Part shown: positions 11,215 to 23,168 of the stretch, piece after piece
Numbering within the stretch: the first letter of the stretch is position 1
How the letters are laid out: every line of letters begins with the position of its first letter
From: Ascochyta rabiei
Taxonomy: Eukaryota; Ascomycota; Dothideomycetes; Pleosporales; Didymellaceae
Assembly (NCBI RefSeq): GCF_004011695.2
Contig: NC_082410.1
Coordinates: 1,674,001-1,738,000 of the forward strand
DNA length: 64,000 bases
Direction of reading: 5' to 3'
Program-made: the position numbers and the translations under genes
The notes under the pieces: generated by a model
Database searches by the model: none
Seen by the model: the letters and a program-made list of their open reading frames with translations, nothing else
What the model was told of the DNA's origin: nothing

Positions 11215-11795
11215 CGAGTGACGAGCTTACTCTTGCACATGTAGTTAATGAATTAATCGATGTCCCTTTCAAACTGGTTGTTGCCGCCACCGTGGGTGCT
11301 TCAGTGGTCTTGAGAATAAGCGCATCGCTGGACAGTGCATAGCGCACGGCTGCCATCAGATGGTGTGGACGTGTCCATGTCCGGGATAGCCATGAACAGG
11401 ATTGAAACGCTGTTTACGAGAAACGCCGTCTGCGCTCTATCGTGAGTGAAAACGGAATGCGAGGGTGGTGACACTGGCAGATCTGGAAGGCCTAATTGGC
11501 CGGCTGCTGACTAGCTTGATATGTTTACCTGAATTGGGGCCTCCTCCTCGCAACCCTCCACTCGCATCCGACCTCAGTCCTTGTCGCCATGTCGGCCGCG
11601 TCTGCACGCACCTCTGTGTAGGCCTGATTGACCAGTCTGCACCATCTTGGAAGTGGATGCGCGCCTGTCACGCGTGTAGTCTGGCACTGTTGCTCCGCCA
11701 GCGCCCGCGAGCCGGACGGCCTCCTTTGCGCGTCACTGCCTTGCCCTGCCACGAAACACTTGCCACGCGACCCACAGGCCGATTCTTCGACCACC
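11215..11795. other. Intergenic region
   Basis: About 580 bases between two genes on the plus strand; 3' end of erf2 and promoter of the SET-domain gene. No gene or RNA recognised. Confidence 0.5.
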
Positions 11796-14580
11796 ATGGC
11801 TGAGCGAGATGGCTCGCCCATGTCCACGTCGTCTGTGCTATCCACCATCGCCGTCCAGCACACCGGCGCCCGCGCCGCCTCCAGCGCGTCGCCGCCGCCC
11901 ATCTCGACACCGCCCACGAGTCTCGACGACGGCGCCAGCGTCATGTCCGACACAACCAAACTGGAACACATGACCGAGTTGTACGAAGAGGCCTCGGCCA
12001 CACCTCTGCCCGGCGCGCCGGTCGATACGCCGCTCTCCGCGCGCCACACGCCGAACACCGAGGGTCGCCGCCCGTCACGAAGCTCGCGCAAGTCTGTCAC
12101 CACATACAACGTGCAGATCCTGGCCGGAACCGCAATCCACACACCCACAAAGTACCTCGAGAAGCACCACAAGAATGTCCTGCACGGCTCGCTGGAGGCA
12201 CTGGCCGCCGCCGCCAGCAGCGACGACACTCCCGCAAAGAAAAGGACACCCAGATCAAAACTTGGAGCGGCCGGCACCGGCGACTCTGCAGAAGAGCAGC
12301 TCACTGCCGAAGCAGCGCAAGCCGTGCGTCGCCGTACCTCCTCACGGGGGACCGACCTTCGCAAGGAGGCTCTGCGCAATCTAGCCGGCGTGGGCGAGGC
12401 CGTGACAAACTCACTAGCTGGAGGCAAGTCTTTCGTCCAGAAGGCCCTTCGGAGAAGTGCGTCAGACTCTAATCTGAAGTCCGCTACATCTTCTGCGAGT
12501 ACTGCATCATCAAGACGCCCACGGACTGCAACGGATACCGCCGACGAGGAAGATACAGACGGCGCACTGGAGCAGAAGGAATATCTCAAGCCCAAAACCA
12601 AGACCTGGCTAAGGCAGGGCCTGTACGTCGGTCAGCATCGCGACTTCGACCCTCGCTTGTCAGAAGCTCAGAATCGAGCAAGGAAGAGGGCCAGAAAACA
12701 CAAAGAAAACAATATGCTCCCTCTCCCTATGTTCGCTGGAGATCGTCTTCTGAGCGAGGATCCTCGGCACGTACATCGACACTTCAAACTTCCATTCGAT
12801 ACATACAACCCCTTACCTAGGAAGGTCAAAGTGGATGGCTGGGTTAAGCTCTCCAAAAGTACGCTACGTGCCTCCTTCCTACAACACCTTCTAACACTGT
12901 CACAGATCGATTCATCGGAGATGCATCCGCCTTGTGGAAACGAGACAAACAGGATTCTTCTCAGTGCTATTGTGATCCCGAGGATGGATGTGGAGAAGCC
13001 TGCCACAATCGCATCATGGCGTACGAATGCGACGGCACCAACTGCAGACTTACAGCAGAACAGTGCGGAAACCGCCCTTTTGCAGAGCTCAAGCGACGCG
13101 GAAAAGGAAATGGCTACGACTATGGCGTCGAAGTTATGGAGACTGAAGGCCGTGGATATGGTGTCCGAGCAATGAGGACTTTTGAGCCCCATCAAATTAT
13201 TGTTGAGTATGCTGGCGAAATCATCACTCAATCCGAGTGTGAGAGGCGGATGAAACAAGTTTACAAAAAGGATAAAGTAAGGCGATCGATGCACAATCAG
13301 TCACACTTGGACCTAGGCTAACATGGATCAGTGTTACTATCTCATGAGCTTCGACAACAAGATGATCATTGATGCTACTCGAGGCACTATCGCCCGATTC
13401 GTCAACCATTCCTGCGAGCCCAACTGCGAGATGATCAAATGGACTGTTGGCGGAGAACCAAGGATGGCATTGTTTGCCGGTTCCCGTGGAGTCATGACTG
13501 GAGAAGAACTGACGTATGATTACAATTTCGAGTGAGTCGATTGCTGAATCACTGGCGGTTACCAACTGACTCTCTGAAGCCCGTTTTCCCAGAAGAACAT
13601 ACAAGAATGCCGATGCGGTACGGAGTCTTGCCGTGGCGTTCTTGGCCCGAAGCCAAAGAAGCTGGTAGAAGAGAAGTCTATAGCTTCTGCTTTGATTGCT
13701 GGAACAAAACGTAAACTGCAAGATTTCCTCGGCTCAAGTCGTGCAAAGTCAGAGAGTCACGCTGGCTCCCCCAAAAAGCGGAGAGTTCACATCGGAAATT
13801 CTGGTACTACGAGAGTCAAAAAATCGGATGTAGTATCCAAAGCCGCTCGCGAACGAGCCGAAGTCGATGCAGCTGAACATTCCAGGCAAATCGCGTCTCG
13901 AGAGGACCGTGCTCTGAAGCGGTCTTCTACTTTGACTATTTCGAGACGGTCACGACCAACTGTACTGCGGCACACAACCAAGGGCTCGCTCAAATCGACT
14001 AGACACACCACAGTCAGCCTGCAGCGGAAGGTGGTAAGACCTGGGGCTCTGAAGGCCGTCAGCAAGCCCTCCCGCATGCAAGCCGCACTGCGACGTACCA
14101 ACGCAGCCGTGACTGGCAGAAAGGGACTGGCACCCTCTCGAAGGCCAAGCACTCCCATCTCGGGCTCTGATGCTGAAGACTACGATTCTGACGATGATAC
14201 CTCCCCCAACATAACGCCAGCCTCCTTGCGTAGCGCGTCCAAAGGCGGTAAAAAGCCTGCCTTCAATTCTGCTTCAGACTCACAGGCTACGCCCCCTCGA
14301 CGGAACGCTAAACAAAGGGAAGCAACGCATGCCACTGCCATAGATACTTCCAAATCCACACGGAGAAAGATTACTTCCACCTCCCGAAGCATGCATGACA
14401 CTGGCGCGGGCGTAAAGAAACCATTTTACCCTGCTCAACGCAGGCCAAGAACTATGAGAGGCAGGTAAGTGCAGCATTCCCCGTGAGTAAGCACTTGTCG
14501 GAAGGCCCAGACTCACGATGCTTTACGCTCGATGTTGTGCTAATCTATTATCTAGGTTCTTGCCCAAGGATCTACGCTGA
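11796..14580 (+). CDS. ash1: SET-domain histone H3K36 methyltransferase, Ash1-like
   Basis: Five exons: 11796-12858, 12906-13276, 13332-13531, 13580-14464, 14556-14580; about 847 residues. Domain order: long Ser/Ala-rich N-terminus; a conserved entry YNPLPRKVKVDGWVKL joined by splicing to NRFIGDASALW; an AWS zinc region (CYCDPEDGCGEACHNRIM through EQCGNRPF); the SET core with GRGYGVRAMRTF, RFVNHSCEPNCEM and ELTYDYNF; a post-SET CRCGTESCRGVLG; then a basic C-terminal tail. The AWS-SET-postSET order with no WW or SRI domain separates it from Set2 and fits the ASH1 class that places H3K36me2 in poorly transcribed fungal chromatin. If the last intron (14465-14555, ending GCTAATC...CTAG) were retained, the protein would stop at 14468 after MRGR; splicing adds FLPKDLR. 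The function call is well supported; the last exon is less certain. Confidence 0.9.
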
Positions 14581-17246
14581 ACTCCCTCTTACACACATGC
14601 TCGAGTTATGACTTGCTGGAATGATCTGCAGCAACAGACGGTGTTTCTACCTTGTGCGTTTCATGCCTAGGTATTCAACTAGTGATAGAATTAATTGCAG
14701 TTTTCGACGTTGTCTTCAGTATGTGTATTCCCACGCCACAACGGTGTTATGTTCCGCTATGCCTGCTTGTTGCATGCCTTCCCATCCACTCCAAAGCAGG
14801 TGCCATTATTCTACCACAGATCCAGGCTATCAATTTAGCTAGGACGTAAAATATGCTTGACTTTTCTTGAAGCCCCCACGGTTGTAGGTTACTTAGCAGT
14901 CACGTCTGAATCATAAGCCTTGGAGCTTGACCACCTGTTGCTATCGATTCGTTTCCCTTTCGTCAATTACGTTTGACACTATCTTTCATCAATAGAAACA
15001 GCGGTGTACCATGCATAATCCAGCTTGGACTATAGTTCCGTGATCAGCAGCACCGTGTCAGCTGCAATAACAATGCGTTGTTACGGCTACTGCTGGTATT
15101 CATGTGAGATATGACATAAATGTAGGGCTCGTCTTGCAACTAGTAAAAACAGCACTTCCCTAACAACGCTGATCTGCAAGTAAGACAAGAGAGGATGGAG
15201 ATTTCGTTCATCGTAACGCCTGCCTGAAAAGTCTCTTAGGGCAAGGCGATGCGACCGATGCAGCGAGGCGACAAGTGATGCCAAGGTAGATGAAAAAGGA
15301 GCCTGCCACAAGATAAACAGGTGAGTCGTGTATACCTTCCTTACATGGGCGCGCTCTCACAACTCGATCTTGAACATGCACGAAGCTTTCAGAATTTCCA
15401 CCCCTGAAGTTCAGGGCCCGAAAGACACCCAGTGCCCACTTGAACTCGTGTGAATATGAACATAATACAAAGAATCGAGAGCATAATACATTGTAGTTTA
15501 TGGAATTTGCCATGTTCGGAGCCCTCGCTGTAAAGCTCCGTCTTCCCTTCCACGACGAAGCCTACATCAGTCCTTAATGTATCTGTGCTTGGTATTCAGG
15601 TTTTTTTGAAAATGCTCCTTTGTTCATTGGTATTATTACCAAGATTTTTACCCCTTCCTCAAGCTTATTTCCCTCGTCTTCACTCAACAGTTGCTGTACT
15701 GTGCCATCAGTTGACCTGAGTTGCCGACATAGTTCTGGTTCTGCACCACTCTTAAACGACAAGTAAAACATACACCTGCGTTCGCTGGAGACAGAAAGGA
15801 GAGGCCTAGGCGACTTTCCCATATTCATCGTGATCTTCGGGCTCGAGAAAAGGTCGCATCCCAGTAACATGCATTATACGGAATTGATGCCTGTACGACA
15901 TTGGGCTAAAGGTCATCTCTCACATCTCATATTAAAGCAATACTTTGAGGAAATGTCTAAATTTTGAGAAAATGCCTCAAATTTTGACAAGCTCTATAGA
16001 AGGAATCCCACTCCGTCAATTAACTAAAGAGGAATTCCCCAGTTCAGAACCATTTGCATTGGATACAGAAAAGCTTCAACGTTTTGCCAATCGGTAACTG
16101 CTCCAATCCTCAAATAAACATGGGTATGAGCCCATAAGATTTGTCGAAAGATTGAACCGTGTGCATGCACCGTCTACCGAAAAGAGACGAAGAAGTTGCG
16201 AAAATAGATCCTGTGGTGCTGGGAACGGGAAAGAGCACCATAGGATTTTTTCTCATGTGTGTAACGAGTATCGAGTGAAGTGAAGTTCGTCCAGGTTGGA
16301 TAATGGTCGATTCGGTGACTGTCCAGCCGACCCAGTACCGAACAATCATATGAGTGATTTACTGGACGGTGCATTGCTGGCCAGGGATGGTGTTAGGACC
16401 ATCCCTCTGAACGGTGCATTGCTGGCCAGGGATGGTGTTAGGACCATCCCTCTGAACGGTGCAAGACTGGCCACGGATAGAGTTGGGACCACCCCTCTGA
16501 ACGGTGCAAGACTGACCACGGATAGAGTTGGGACCGGCCATTTTGAATTTGATTGGTTGGTTGGTTTGGAGAAGGTGTTAGAGAGTGTTGAAGAGCTTGT
16601 AGCGAATGAAATTTCTTTTGCGGATGAGGAAATTGTAGAAGGCAGACCAAATAGGTTTATATACCATGCTGGCGGGCAAGAAAGGAGCAACCGTAGTGCT
16701 GGTCCTATCAAGATCTTACACGAGGTATCACTCTGTTTGTCCTTGATATTGTACATCTTATTATTGTACCTGTTGGTTCTTTGTTAACGCACTATACAAC
16801 AACAGGTGGGGATGCCTGACCTCAGCCTAGGCTAAGTAGCCATGTCGGATTATTTCTTTATTCTATGGCGTAAGCAGCATCTGGCCTCTGAAATGGACAT
16901 TCGCTAGAGAAGATAACCAACTTACAAGGAGTGTCGTAATGACGCTGATACGCAAGGGTTAGAAAGAGCCACTAACCACATCGAGGGTCAGAGTCGTCCG
17001 ATGTGATGAATGCCCGATTGGATTGCCAGTGCATTCTGATTTCCGTTCGCACATCTTACAAGTAGAGTGTGTCGTTCTAGGATGGATATCGGGCTCACCC
17101 TTCAATGTTCTGTACGATTCTAAGTCAAAGCGTCTTGTTTATATAAAATTGAAAGGCTATGTAGCGCAATAGATTGATTTGATGTGGCCTTTCATGTGAG
17201 ATGTTCTGGATACTTCGGGTAGTTTTACGGGACTCTGACCGTAGCC
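14581..17246. other. Gene-poor region with relic-like open frames
   Basis: A 2.7-kb stretch between ash1 and the oxidoreductase gene, visibly more A/T-rich than its flanks. It holds only short open frames without family resemblance: 15574-15870 (-, 98 codons, starting MLLGCDLFSS), 16110-16349 (-, 79 codons) and 16350-16787 (+, 145 codons from ATG 16350, starting MSDLLDGALLARD and ending in a hydrophobic Leu/Ile segment). The last two start back to back at a CATATG. The plus frame contains the 45-bp repeats listed separately. I found no transposase, reverse transcriptase or terminal repeats. It could hold an orphan gene or decayed mobile DNA. Confidence 0.4.
16368..16535 (+). repeat. 45-bp tandem repeat, about 3.7 copies
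   Basis: Copies begin at 16368, 16413, 16458 and 16503. Copies 1 and 2 are identical; copies 3 and 4 are a second version differing from each other by one base; the fourth is cut short at GGGACC. The unit is a multiple of three, so the plus-strand frame reads a 15-residue repeat (GALLARDGVRTIPLN or GARLATDRVGTTPLN), and the minus strand is open as well. The A-A-B-B' pattern points to recent duplication steps. Confidence 0.85.
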
Positions 17247-18779
17247 TCACGTTATCAATCGATCAATGCCCAGCGCAGCATACACAATAGCTAGCAACAC
17301 CTTACTTAAAGGCACCTCCTTCACATCCTGCTGACTCCTTTGAACTTTCTTCCAGAGACTCGGCAATCTATCTGCTTTCCATTTGATCCTTAGCTCATCA
17401 TAACTTTCCTTGTCGTACATGTACCAGAACTCCTCCTCCCGGTAGTAGTTCGTTGCATATAACCACTTCAAACCCCCAACCTCGGTAACCTTGTGTTCCA
17501 AAGCACGATTGTACGCAACAAACCTATCAAAGGTCTCTGCTGTGAGGTAATCGAGCCCATAATTTGGGCTACCCCAGATGCCGACGTTGACAAGATAGTC
17601 AGTCGGTCCGGTGTCCGTGGTCGCCGTATGCATTAAAGACTTCGGGTCATGTTTAATTGGACACAACCACAGCGGATACAGCTTCATCTTCTCTTTCATG
17701 AACTCTAGGAAGTTACCGGCTTTATCCTCTGGTATGGCGACGTCCTGAATGATATGCGGCGCTCCACCCGTCAGATGCAGAACCCGATATTGAAACCTTG
17801 TATGCCACACTGCATCAAAGAAGTATCGCGTGAACCTATTCCACAATGTCGGTGCCCATCCATAACACGCCATCCAGAAAACACCCCGCTCGTAACGAAA
17901 TAGATAGTCCTCGATGGGCACAAGCTCAACGCGGTCGTGGTTATTTTGGCGGTACGCGTAGCTGTTCTGCGTCCAGTGGCAGGTCAAGCAGAAGAAATCG
18001 CTGTCGCCTTCGTCAAGTTGTAGTGAGCAGCGCAGTTTTCTATGCACGTGTGTGAAAAACCAGGGATCGTGGGCGCGGGTGAAGCGTGTGAGTGGAGCGG
18101 CGCTCTCTTCCCTCTCGGTGAATTTGGCTTCAACGATCACGCCATGGCTGGAGGAGAACATGATGCCGTCAGTGAAACCAACATCCTGAGGTACGTTTTT
18201 GAAGTGTTCAAGTGCGGCGTCTTGCGAGGTGACGGGGTGGTAAGTCACTTCCAGGTAAGGTTTGCAGGATATCAGCTGGATCTCGAGTTGCGTAGTAACA
18301 CCTAGGGTGCCCATTGCACCGGCGCTGCAGTGGAAGAGGTCCGCATTATGCTTTGGCGAGGCGAGCACGACGTCGCCGTTTCCTAGGACAATTTCGATCT
18401 CATTGACGGTTTTGTCGAAGTATCCATGTCTGGAAGAAGAGCTCTCTGCTGCAGTACCTGCAAATGCGCCGCCTGCGGTGATGCCTGGGAACTCTGGAAC
18501 TACAGCAGGCATGACCCCAAGCGGCAAAAGTGTTCCAAGCAGCCTATCCATCGCAACTCCCGGCTCAACAAGAGCCGTCATACACTCTCTATCCACAAGC
18601 AGCACGTGATCCAGCGCCGAGATATCCACAACGTGCTCTCGCGCAGCGGCCCGTGTGGAGTTGGAAGAGCCATGGAAGATGCGGAAAGGGACGCTCTGTT
18701 CGTAGTACTGCCGGACCGTCTGCGAAACGGCTTTGACGCGGTCGGCGTGCGCTTTTGCGGTCTGTGGGTCTTGGGACAT
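17247..18779 (-). CDS. FAD-dependent oxidoreductase, DHCR24 (delta-24 sterol reductase)-like
   Basis: Single exon, 510 residues, start ATG at 18779 ([10 protein letters not shown]). The N-terminal half is an FAD-binding PCMH fold: [53 protein letters not shown] and [16 protein letters not shown]. The C-terminal half matches the DHCR24 family: [38 protein letters not shown] and a final hydrophobic stretch, [19 protein letters not shown]24 reduces the C24 double bond of sterols. Fungi making ergosterol do not need that step, so the true substrate is open. Human DHCR24 (516 residues) has an N-terminal membrane anchor that is not obvious here. The open frame continues upstream through a TCCA repeat (HPSI codons), but the ATG at 18779 starts the conserved part. 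Confidence 0.78.
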   Translation of the reverse strand: MSQDPQTAKAHADRVKAVSQTVRQYYEQSVPFRIFHGSSNSTRAAAREHVVDISALDHVLLVDRECMTALVEPGVAMDRLLGTLLPLGVMPAVVPEFPGITAGGAFAGTAAESSSSRHGYFDKTVNEIEIVLGNGDVVLASPKHNADLFHCSAGAMGTLGVTTQLEIQLISCKPYLEVTYHPVTSQDAALEHFKNVPQDVGFTDGIMFSSSHGVIVEAKFTEREESAAPLTRFTRAHDPWFFTHVHRKLRCSLQLDEGDSDFFCLTCHWTQNSYAYRQNNHDRVELVPIEDYLFRYERGVFWMACYGWAPTLWNRFTRYFFDAVWHTRFQYRVLHLTGGAPHIIQDVAIPEDKAGNFLEFMKEKMKLYPLWLCPIKHDPKSLMHTATTDTGPTDYLVNVGIWGSPNYGLDYLTAETFDRFVAYNRALEHKVTEVGGLKWLYATNYYREEEFWYMYDKESYDELRIKWKADRLPSLWKKVQRSQQDVKEVPLSKVLLAIVYAALGIDRLIT

Positions 18780-19347
18780 GGTTGATGGATGGATGAATGG
18801 GTGGATGGATGGATGGATGGATGGATGGATGGATGGGTGGGGCACGAGGCAAACAAGTTTGGCGGATGACCATGTGTTTAAATTTCGTAGTTGTGGTGAG
18901 TCGCTGATTTTCTTTGCTCTTCCTTCAGGGGAGCTGCGTGACAGTGGCGTTTGAGAACAATGTGAAGGAGGAGAGATGTGGCACTCTCTTCGATTGGTGG
19001 GTCTCCGCTTCTGGAAGGGTGTAAGCAAGGAGCACCTAGCTGAACGCACCTTGAATCCTGTAGCGCCGTAAGTAGTGAGTATGTTGGTATGGCTCGTCAC
19101 TGTTGTAGTTCAAGCTAATCTTCGAGCAAGGCGCACGCGTCGATCTCGAATGCGGTGGATTTCACCTGGCCTGTCCTGTCCTAGGCAAGGGCCTGTTGTG
19201 TGTGCCACATGTCGGGGGGCAGGCAAGTGCTGATTTGTAGGAGGCACGGGAGGCCGCGAGCGACTCCATTAAGGCAAATTCAAGGTGAGAGACCAGATAC
19301 TGTAGCATTATCGAATTCGTGAAATTTCTGGAGGCAGCAGTAGCTAT
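18780..19347. other. Promoter region with an ATGG microsatellite
   Basis: Upstream region of the DHCR24-like gene (-) and 3' flank of the Vps5 gene (-). About 13 ATGG-like units lie at 18784-18838, ending a few bases before the start codon. No gene recognised in the remainder. Confidence 0.5.
18784..18838. repeat. (ATGG)n microsatellite in the 5' leader
   Basis: About 13 units of ATGG/TGGA with a few interruptions (ATGAATGGGTGG) directly upstream of the DHCR24-like start codon. On the minus strand it reads TCCA repeats and so stays open as His-Pro-Ser-Ile codons in frame with the gene, though it probably belongs to the untranslated leader. Confidence 0.85.
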
Positions 19348-21260
19348 TCAAGCTGCCGTTTCCTGCTCAACATCCGTGCGTGACCCCTCATCCTCATCCT
19401 GCGCATTGCCGCGCCCATTCGAAGATTCGTGTTGTTCTGCTGTGGGAGATGCGATTATACCAGCTGGAGGAACGAACGTTTCGCCTTCTTCGGTATCTAG
19501 TTGCATAAGGAATGTTTCCCAGATTTCGATGAGCTGGGTTTCGTGTTAGCAGAGCTTCGTGATATCTGAGATCCACAGCAACGTACTTCCTTCTGCGCTT
19601 CAACGGCGCTCTCCAGATACGTCTCCACGCCAGATTTGAAGTCCTCAACCTTCTCTCTCTCAAAACGCTCCAATTCGTTGCGCATCAGTCTACCCATGTC
19701 ATCAAACAGGAGCCTAGCCTGGTGAACCCTACGCTCTGCGTCGGCGACATCTGCGCTGAGTTGGTTGAGACGATCCTGTTGTGATCGCCCTTGCCTCAAA
19801 AGCTTGTCTTGATTCGTCTTCCGCTTCTGCAGCTCTTGCTCAGCCGCATGCCATGAGTGGAAGGACTTCTGTCGCTGCTGGAATGCCGTCTTCACTGAGC
19901 CGATCAAACGGATGTATTCATCGATTACAATGCCCATTGTGAGGACGTCTTGCTGGGCCTGACGCTCGTACAATTCGCGAACTCGTATTTGAATGTCCGA
20001 GAGGCTGTCAAGAGGTCCTGAAAGGGCGGGCGAGAGTTCAACAGCAGACAGTGAGTGCAACGAAGCAGAGAAGTCACCGCAAGCCTCCGCAAGTCCCTTT
20101 CGCTGTATGACGACAGTATCGGTAGCTTTGAGAAGGGCTCTTAGCTGGTTTTCCAAAGCGTCAAGGTAGATCTTGCGATCATGGAACCACTACGACCTGT
20201 TAGCGCGGGTGAACATCTGATTGGCAAGTACCTACATCGTCGTGCTCAACGAACTTGCCACTGCTGCCGGAGAGCATACCGCCGAACATGCCCTTGCTCT
20301 CGCCCAAGCCAACGTCCTTGCGTTCCTTGTTCTTGATATCCACGTTGAAAGCATCGCTTTCGAGGAAAAGCTTAAGGTCGCTGTCGTGTTGCAGTATGGG
20401 GTGTGCGGCTATCCTGTTCAACATACGTTCCAGCGCTGCACGCCGCGACTCGACAAAGTCGGCCTCAAAGCGACCGAGCGATTGCTTCTCTGGAGGCGGG
20501 GGAATGATGACGCCCGGGCTGTTGTTGTGCAGTTGGGTGTACAACCAGAGGAAGTCGCGGTATCGACGTGAGACTGTGAACTCGGGGTTTCGGTAGCCTT
20601 TGGAGGTGGTCTTGGTGGTGACGGAGTATTCCGTGTGCGAGCTTGTCAAGTCGCCCACCTTGTGCGGGTCGCCCACATAGATGGAGAAGGTCGGCTTCGC
20701 AGCCTGCGCGACGCTCACGCTCGGCTGGGCTTGGCGCTGAGGTGCTGCGTGCGCCGGTGCCTGGACAGGCGGAGGCACTCTGGGGCCCTGCGACCGCACA
20801 CGCTCGTCGTCATCGTCGTCGTTGAGGTCCACCGAGTCCATCATACCGCGTAGCGAAGATGACGTCGAAGCGCCAGTGGTCGGACGGTTGTTCCGCGATG
20901 CAGCATTCTCCTTCTGCGGCGGTGCTGGAGGCCCGACATCTGTTGCTGTGGGCGGCGTGGGAGCTCCCAGCGGGCCAAGAGGGTCGTCTACGGCTTCGAG
21001 CTTCGTCGACTGCGTGCCATACTGTCGCCGGCGCGGTCCGCGAGCTGCAGGCGAGCGCTGGGCAGCTGAAGCACTGGGGGTGGAGCTGGTGGCTGCCTTG
21101 TTCGACGTGGGCGGAAGCGTGCTGGATTCGTCCTGGTCTTGCTTGGGCGTATCTTGTACCGATTGCGAGGGCACGTCTGCGACAAGGTCAGCCGTGCATG
21201 GAGCAGCGAGCGCGCGTGGACAGTCTTACCGCCCCATGGGGAATCGTCGCCGAGATCCAT
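19348..21260 (-). CDS. vps5: Vps5/SNX1-like sorting nexin (retromer)
   Basis: Four exons on the minus strand: 21260-21230, 21176-20236, 20189-19587, 19533-19348; 586 residues. With Vps17 it forms the membrane-bending half of retromer, which returns cargo from endosomes to the Golgi. A Pro/Ser-rich N-terminus with an acidic run (DLNDDDDDERV) precedes a PX domain (about residues 173-290) with the phosphoinositide-binding motif SRRYRDFLWLYTQL and the PPPPEKQ loop. A BAR domain follows (about 320-540), rich in heptad-like helices (for example RVRELYERQAQQDVLTMGIV). The C-terminus adds an acidic tail (GNAQDEDEGSR). Start is a 31-base first exon, MDLGDDSPWG, joined in phase to DVPSQSVQ. Introns are normal GT-AG. 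Confidence 0.93.
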
Positions 21261-21535
21261 GATGGTTGTGGTTGTAGTTGTTGGTGTTGCTGCACAGCTG
21301 CACAGTCGATGGTCAGTCTTGTGTCCAGGTACCGACGCTCCGCGCAATATCAGATGTCAGCCAATGGGGCAAGCGCGCACAGGTAAAGTACCCAACGTCA
21401 TCCTGGAGGTCGGACGGAGACTCACAGCACCAATCCGAGAATCTTGAAAACATCACAGCTTGCAACGGGGCGTGTGATCGGCTGCGTGAGCGTCTAGTAT
21501 CTGCCAGAAATGAACTTGGAACTGCTCGATTGTAT

Positions 21536-22212
21536 TCAAAGACTCGATTGTCCAATGGCGGCCTTTCCATGCTCGCAAGTGTATGCTATCTTGCCATCTT
21601 CCGTCTCCAGCCTGATCTCTCCCCTTGTGAGACCCTGCCGTTTCCCCAGATGAACTACTTCGCTGATCACGTAGACTTTTGTGCCCTCGGCAGCAGGTCG
21701 CAGGTAGGTGCAGTTCAAATTGCGGCTGACGTGACCTGCTCAGACGTCAGCACGCACACATTCGACATGCAGATACGACTCCAATACCTGTATCCCAGAA
21801 GCCGTCGCGACTGACAGCTGTGATGGCCGTTGAGGTACATATGTCGAAGATCAACGCGACCGCGCCTCCGTGTAGATTGCCTCCCATATTACACAACTCC
21901 TTTGGCACTGTGAAGCTGTAGACTACACGAGAGTCATGCGGATTGCCCTTTGTAGGCGCTACTGTGACAGACTCAAGAGTGAGGATCTTGGGAAGCATAG
22001 AATCGTGACCCTGTATACTCACGTTAGACCTGTGTTGCCTCTCTAAAAGAAAAGGGTCGTACTTCATAGTCTTCCGAAATCGCAATCTCGAACTACTGAG
22101 CGGTTAGTGACGAGCAGACTGCATGCGCGTTCACCCTCACCCATTTTCGAGCCTTTTGCTCAGCCGTCATATCGCCCTGTTTGGAAAACATTTTTCTGAA
22201 GTGCTCCCCCAT
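21536..22212 (-). CDS. Hotdog-fold acyl-CoA thioesterase (PaaI/ACOT13-like)
   Basis: Four exons: 22212-22141, 22092-22063, 22010-21788, 21735-21536; 174 residues. The 4HBT hotdog core shows in [20 protein letters not shown] (the HGG catalytic-helix motif) and in [20 protein letters not shown] (the second strand block). Members hydrolyse medium- or long-chain acyl-CoAs. The 30-base second exon and the intron between exons 2 and 3 (branch site CTAAC near its end) are assigned from phase and splice signals and are the least certain parts. The start [11 protein letters not shown] at 22212 is 193 bases from the divergent DUF5321-like gene. The end is ...[15 protein letters not shown] is at best a weak peroxisomal signal. 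Confidence 0.8.
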
Positions 22213-22405
22213 CTCGTAGGTCAGGTCCAGCGTCAAAGGAAGGACGACGTCGCGAGTCTACGTACCTCATTCATACCTCGGCACACGTCAGGCCGTGTTA
22301 AGGCTGGAGTACTCGGCGCTAACAACGCGCACCCCTGTCGCAGTTCCCAATGTTTTCCATCTCGAGCTCACCAAGCCAGATATCTCCGCACCGTCCTCCA
22401 CAACC

Positions 22406-23061
22406 ATGGAATCCTCAGTCCTGATGCGTCAGCTCCTCCGCACGCCGGCATCATGCCGCGCCTACCTAACCCAGTCGCGCGCCTTCTCGCTCGCACCCGC
22501 GCTGCCCCACGCCCGCTTCATCTCGACACCCACGATTCTGCGCCCCAGCTTCTGGGCATCCATGATCCCCAAACCGCTGAAAGACCGCGCTTCTGCACCA
22601 AAGTCCCGCGGATGGAACCCCGCAACGCCCTACATCATCCTTAGCCTGCTCGTTGGCAGCCAGGCAATCCAGATCCTGTGGCTGAAGCAAGAGCGAGCGC
22701 ACAGTTTGAGGAAGGCAGAGGCGAAGATCGGAGTGCTGAAAGAGGTCATCGAGAGGGTGCAGAACGGGGAAGATGTCAATGTTGAGAAGGTGTTGGGCAC
22801 GGGCGATGCAGAGAGTGAGAAGGAGTGGGCTGAGGGTAAGTGGAAGGCTGTTTTGTAGGGGAGAGGGAAAGTCTAGCTAACGTGTTTCTAGTGATGAAGG
22901 ATATACAAGAAGAAGAAGCGCTGTTCCAGAGCAAGAAGAAGAGGAAGGCGTTGAGAGAGTTCGCGGCGAAAGAAGCAAGTGAGCAAGCGAGTGCTGAAGA
23001 AGCGGCCAAAGAGCAGAGACAAGCCAAGGTTGAAAGCATTGGTGGAGTGAAATTCTATTAG
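22406..23061 (+). CDS. DUF5321-like mitochondrial membrane protein
   Basis: Two exons: 22406-22835 and 22892-23061; 199 residues. The N-terminus (MESSVLMRQLLRTPASCRAY followed by TQSRAF...) is a mitochondrial presequence. GWNPATPYIILSLLVGSQAI starts a single membrane segment near residues 78-97, followed by a charged helix, KAEAKIGVLKEVIERVQNGE, and KVLGTGDAESEKEW joined to VMKDIQEEEALFQSKKKRK. This order, with the GTGD...EW...EIEEE.L pattern, matches what I remember as DUF5321, a fungal family of unknown function. The intron has a good CTAAC branch site. A downstream ATG at 22424 (MRQLLRTP) could also be the start. It faces the thioesterase gene across a very short promoter. Confidence 0.75.
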
Positions 23062-23168
23062 AGCCAGGGAGGGCGAAAAGCAGTCATCGTCCGTGTACAG
23101 ACCTCGCCAGCAAGGATTGCAGCACCCGAAGCGCTCACAGCCGATTGCCATCGTCCACGCCCCGTCGG

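Noticed and set aside
11525..12601. 358-codon open frame on the minus strand opposite ash1
   Set aside because: Mirror of a G/C-rich Ser/Ala/Arg coding region; no family resemblance, and the plus strand holds a conserved gene.
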